Both the position numbers and the translations under genes were made by a program. Below are positions 14,437 to 16,784 of a stretch of 16,784 nucleotides of DNA, in pieces. This stretch comes from Candidatus Thorarchaeota archaeon (GTDB lineage: Archaea; Asgardarchaeota; Thorarchaeia; Thorarchaeales; Thorarchaeaceae): positions 1 through 16,784 of the forward strand of contig JAEORI010000293.1 of NCBI GenBank assembly GCA_016840965.1. Direction: 5' to 3'. Each line of letters begins with the position of its first letter. The first letter of the stretch is position 1. Under the pieces are notes generated by a model. It saw only the letters and a program-made list of their open reading frames with translations. It did not search any database and was not told the origin of the DNA.

Positions 14437-16020
14437 CTAAATTATGATCTCTTTTGGTATCAATATGCTTCTTTGAGTCGCTAGAATCAGTAGCGTCAAT
14501 TTTGCAGCAGGACCAAGATTGGAGTACTCCACCATTATGCGTTCAAAGGTTTCTACTCTGTCACGTCCCACCCATTCTGCTGGAAGTAAGTCAATCAAAG
14601 GGGTTCCTGATGCAGAACGAATTTGTGTGATGCTCTCAGATTTATAGATAATATGACCTCTCGTCACAAGAATATATGCAAGTTCCTCTAGTGCACTAGA
14701 CCAGACAATCTGTAGGCGACTTGTTTCTATAGGCCCTACGTGTGGTTTTGTGGGAGTACTCAATATTTCTAACCAATATGCGAATTCTTCAAACCCTCTC
14801 AGGTCGAATGCAGAATAGCGTCTTATAATCCGTTGAGAGAAGACCGTTGTTAGGTTACTAATATATCGCTCAAGCTTAGCTGGATTTAACGCATTCACAA
14901 ACTGTGCCAAAATTTTCATCCATTCTCCAAAAAGCATCATGAGCCGCCGTTGGTTCAATCCTTCAAGTATTTTGAAATCAAAATCGACAACCCACCTACC
15001 ATCTTTAAGTAACAATTGACTAAGTGCTTCCGGAGCTTTGGTATTTTTCATTACAAATTGCAATGCATTAGTTGCTTCATTGAGATTGTAGGTACCTTCA
15101 GCAACACGAATCGCAAGCTCCAATGCTTCTTTTGCTAGAAGAATACGTCTCTTTTCTGGAGTCAGCGCTTCAATCACTCCAACTTCGATAAGGAAGTCTA
15201 ATGCTCTCAGAAGTTCACTCTCGTCATAGCGAGTCCCAAGTTCAGCAAGAATTTCCCTAACCGTTCGACGTCCGTCTATTAACCCAGCCAAGTGAGGAAT
15301 TACACCAGCCATATCGGGGTGTAGAGTGCGAAGGTCTTGAGTTTCAGATGATGTTGCTTGAGCATATCTTACAAACTGAGTTCCAGTTGTCATGAAATCA
15401 TTGAAATTAAACATGTTTCGAAACCGTATGACACGATGCGCCCACAATTTGGAGAGGTCAAGCACAACTTCACGCCGCGATAGTTCACTAACTTCGATTA
15501 TCTCATTGACATTTCTAGATCCATTGATGTAATTTATCAACAGACTGGAAACTGCTTCGTGCGACTGAGATTTGGTCGTGAAATATGGCACCCAAGTTTC
15601 CCCTAAGAGCCGCAGAGAGAGCTTCTCCATTACTCGCTCTCCAAATGCCTCTAGATAGACGTCTACAAACGAGGTTTCGAAACTGAAATCAAAAGGGTCA
15701 ACAACTTCTAACCAATCAAGTTCAAACTCAGCCAGAAGTGAGTCCAAGATATCGAGTGATTCCTGATTAAGGCGTTGAACACTGACTGCAATCATATTAG
15801 TATTGACACCGTTAATCAAAGTAAATAATCGAGCTCCATAGTCTACTTGAACCACAGGAGCATTCTCATCAAAGACCTCTTTCGAGAACATATTAATGGC
15901 TGCGAAAAAACTTGAAGCCATCACTGGATCCATGTTGAGAGCCTTTGGATCAAGCTGCATGTAGAATCTAGGTGCACCACCTTTGTCTGTTATCAATAAA
16001 GCTTCGATCGCATGACTCAT
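14437..16020 (-). CDS. Longin-like domain protein with two winged-helix-like modules, GTPase partner candidate
   Basis: A 527-residue protein of no named family. Residues 1-108 show the beta-beta-alpha-beta-beta-alpha order of a longin-type fold: AIEALLITDKG, GAPRFYMQLD, helix DPVMASSFFAAINMF, VVQVDYGARLFTLI, NMIAVSV, helix SLDILDSLLAEF. Two short modules follow, at about 156-200 (INGSRNVNEIIEVSELSRREV) and 238-286 (LIDGRRTVREILAEL, then LDFLIEVGVIEAL), each resembling a compact winged helix of the 'DGxRTVxEI' kind. Residues 287-527 are mostly helical and unassigned. No signal peptide or membrane segment is present. Longin and roadblock domains are common partners and regulators of Asgard and eukaryotic small GTPases, which fits the GTPase gene immediately downstream. 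The ATG at 16020 has GGTGAT eight bases upstream; a TTG one codon earlier is less likely. Confidence 0.7.
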   Translation of the reverse strand: MSHAIEALLITDKGGAPRFYMQLDPKALNMDPVMASSFFAAINMFSKEVFDENAPVVQVDYGARLFTLINGVNTNMIAVSVQRLNQESLDILDSLLAEFELDWLEVVDPFDFSFETSFVDVYLEAFGERVMEKLSLRLLGETWVPYFTTKSQSHEAVSSLLINYINGSRNVNEIIEVSELSRREVVLDLSKLWAHRVIRFRNMFNFNDFMTTGTQFVRYAQATSSETQDLRTLHPDMAGVIPHLAGLIDGRRTVREILAELGTRYDESELLRALDFLIEVGVIEALTPEKRRILLAKEALELAIRVAEGTYNLNEATNALQFVMKNTKAPEALSQLLLKDGRWVVDFDFKILEGLNQRRLMMLFGEWMKILAQFVNALNPAKLERYISNLTTVFSQRIIRRYSAFDLRGFEEFAYWLEILSTPTKPHVGPIETSRLQIVWSSALEELAYILVTRGHIIYKSESITQIRSASGTPLIDLLPAEWVGRDRVETFERIMVEYSNLGPAAKLTLLILATQRSILIPKEIII

Positions 16021-16124
16021 CAAGTCATATCACCGGTAACTAACCTCCGGTATCCATTGAATATTAGCTTACCTTGGTTATAGAAATGCTGGGGTTTGTG
16101 TCTTAGAAAACCTTTACAGCATAG
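16021..16124. promoter_or_regulatory. Divergent promoter region, longin-like and zinc-ribbon genes
   Basis: On the minus strand GCTAATATTC (16058-16067) is a TATA candidate that would start transcription near 16036, just before the GGTGAT ribosome binding site at 16029-16034. An ACCGG/CCGGT pair flanks the predicted start. On the plus strand GTTATAGAAA (16077-16086) is a TATA candidate for the zinc-ribbon gene. The two outward promoters are under 20 bases apart, so shared control is possible. Confidence 0.4.
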
Positions 16125-16784
16125 ATGTGCGTATTTTTAGCTGATTCGCTTGATGGGGATGATGAATCAGTGAAAAACTGTCCCAAATGCGGCAGGGCAA
16201 ACCAGCCAACTCGGAAATACTGCATACGATGCGGAGGACTTCTTCTTTCTATAGAACCAAAACCAAAGACGATTTCTTCACCCGATGATGCAGAGGTGAT
16301 ACCTGAAGTAAAAAAGACAACGCCTCCTGCAGCTCCAGTAAGCGAAGTGAGAGTTACTACCAATGACCAATGGGTCAAACCAAGTTCAGTCGCTCGAGAC
16401 CGTGTCCGATCCAGCACAGGAATCTCAAAGCCTAAGTCTGAGATGGAAAAAGCCAAGGAAGCTTTTGCTAGGGCGGAAGAAGTGGGTATTGAAGAAAAAG
16501 GCGAGGGCATCATAGAAACACGCATGCTTCGAGCTAGTGAGGTTCAAGAACTAATGGGGGATTTAGAGAGTCAGCGGCAGGCGGTAGAACCAAAACCAGC
16601 TGCTCAGCCTCCAACAGTCCAGCCCTCAGCTAGTGCTCCGCCTGGAACTCCAGGACCACCTTCTCTGTCGTCTCAACCAACACGCCCTATGCCGCCTCCT
16701 GGAACTCCTGGAGCACCTTCTAAGCCAACGTCACCATCACATCTCATGGGCCCTCCAGGAACAGCACAATTCACTCCACAACCC
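16125..16784 (+). CDS. Zinc-ribbon protein with proline-rich PPGTPG repeats, N-terminal part
   Basis: The frame runs open off the right edge, giving at least 220 residues. Near the N-terminus is a single treble-clef/zinc-ribbon knuckle, CPKCG (C19, C22) and CIRCGG (C33, C36), eleven residues apart internally. Next comes an acidic/lysine-rich linker with TPPAAP. A predicted helix follows (about 116-160: EMEKAKEAFARAEEVGIEE, then SEVQELMGDLESQRQ). A long Pro/Ser/Thr region then carries PPGTPGPPS, PPGTPGAPS and GPPGTAQ. It is low-complexity and probably disordered. No family is recognised; a scaffold or adaptor is inferred. The ATG at 16125 lacks a Shine-Dalgarno; an in-frame GTG at 16170, with GGGGAT upstream, would begin directly at the knuckle and is a fair alternative. 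It diverges from the longin-like/GTPase genes. Confidence 0.7.
   Translation, partial: MCVFLADSLDGDDESVKNCPKCGRANQPTRKYCIRCGGLLLSIEPKPKTISSPDDAEVIPEVKKTTPPAAPVSEVRVTTNDQWVKPSSVARDRVRSSTGISKPKSEMEKAKEAFARAEEVGIEEKGEGIIETRMLRASEVQELMGDLESQRQAVEPKPAAQPPTVQPSASAPPGTPGPPSLSSQPTRPMPPPGTPGAPSKPTSPSHLMGPPGTAQFTPQP
16638..16721 (+). repeat. Imperfect 27-bp coding repeat encoding PPGTPGxPS
   Basis: Two in-frame 27-base units (16638-16664 and 16695-16721) differ at three positions and both encode PPGTPGxPS. A third, shorter relative encoding GPPGTAQ starts at 16749. The spacer between the two full units is 30 bases. These look like units of a longer proline-rich array that continues past the edge. Confidence 0.7.

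Noticed and set aside
16158..16172. GATGATGA resembling a C box of a C/D guide RNA
   Set aside because: No partner D box or C'/D' arrangement at suitable spacing was found, and the site lies in the start region of a coding frame.
16103..16525. Minus-strand open frame of about 140 codons at the right end
   Set aside because: It lies antisense to the zinc-ribbon gene, whose frame has clear CxxC motifs and a Pro-rich composition. The minus frame has no recognisable domain.

Overview
The window looks like chromosome from an Asgard archaeon (Promethearchaeota), most plausibly a thorarchaeon-like lineage. Three things point there: a compact protein made of two gelsolin repeats, a Rab/Ras-type small GTPase, and a longin-like multidomain protein encoded just upstream of that GTPase. 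These are typical eukaryotic signature proteins of Asgards, in a gene-dense genome with archaeal TATA-like elements, Shine-Dalgarno motifs and short leaders. The lineage call is inference from gene content. No rRNA, tRNA, CRISPR, insertion sequence or integrase was seen.

Layout. At 1-2169, on the minus strand, fpg (DNA glycosylase) is followed by an M20 metallopeptidase and the first 44 codons of a luciferase-like/F420-type oxidoreductase that runs off the left edge. At 2290-3624, on the plus strand, are a sequon-rich surface protein and the two-domain gelsolin. At 3630-8605, on the minus strand, four genes lie head to tail: a NYN-nuclease/LOTUS protein, a Cys-rich winged-helix iron-sulfur protein, a class-beta DNA methyltransferase, and a protein whose C-terminal third resembles MCM helicase but which lacks any visible ATPase motif. 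The last two are nearly overlapping. At 8768-10189 (+) is an MFS transporter. At 10246-11310 (-) is a GyrI-like/Cys-motif fusion. At 11484-13832 (+) are an AbgB-like M20 amidohydrolase and a HisN-like phosphatase. At 13847-16020 (-) are the longin-like protein and the GTPase. At 16125 to the right edge (+) is the start of a zinc-ribbon, proline-rich protein with PPGTPG repeats.

How the genes may work together. The right end (longin-like protein, GTPase, proline-rich zinc-ribbon protein on the divergent side) and the gelsolin gene belong to the Asgard cytoskeleton/trafficking repertoire. The minus-strand cluster at 3630-8605 combines predicted RNA nuclease, Fe-S, DNA methylation and replication-helicase-like modules. 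The methyltransferase/MCM-like pair is the best candidate here for an undescribed functional unit. The remaining genes are ordinary metabolism and repair. All functions are read from motifs by eye; no database search was possible.
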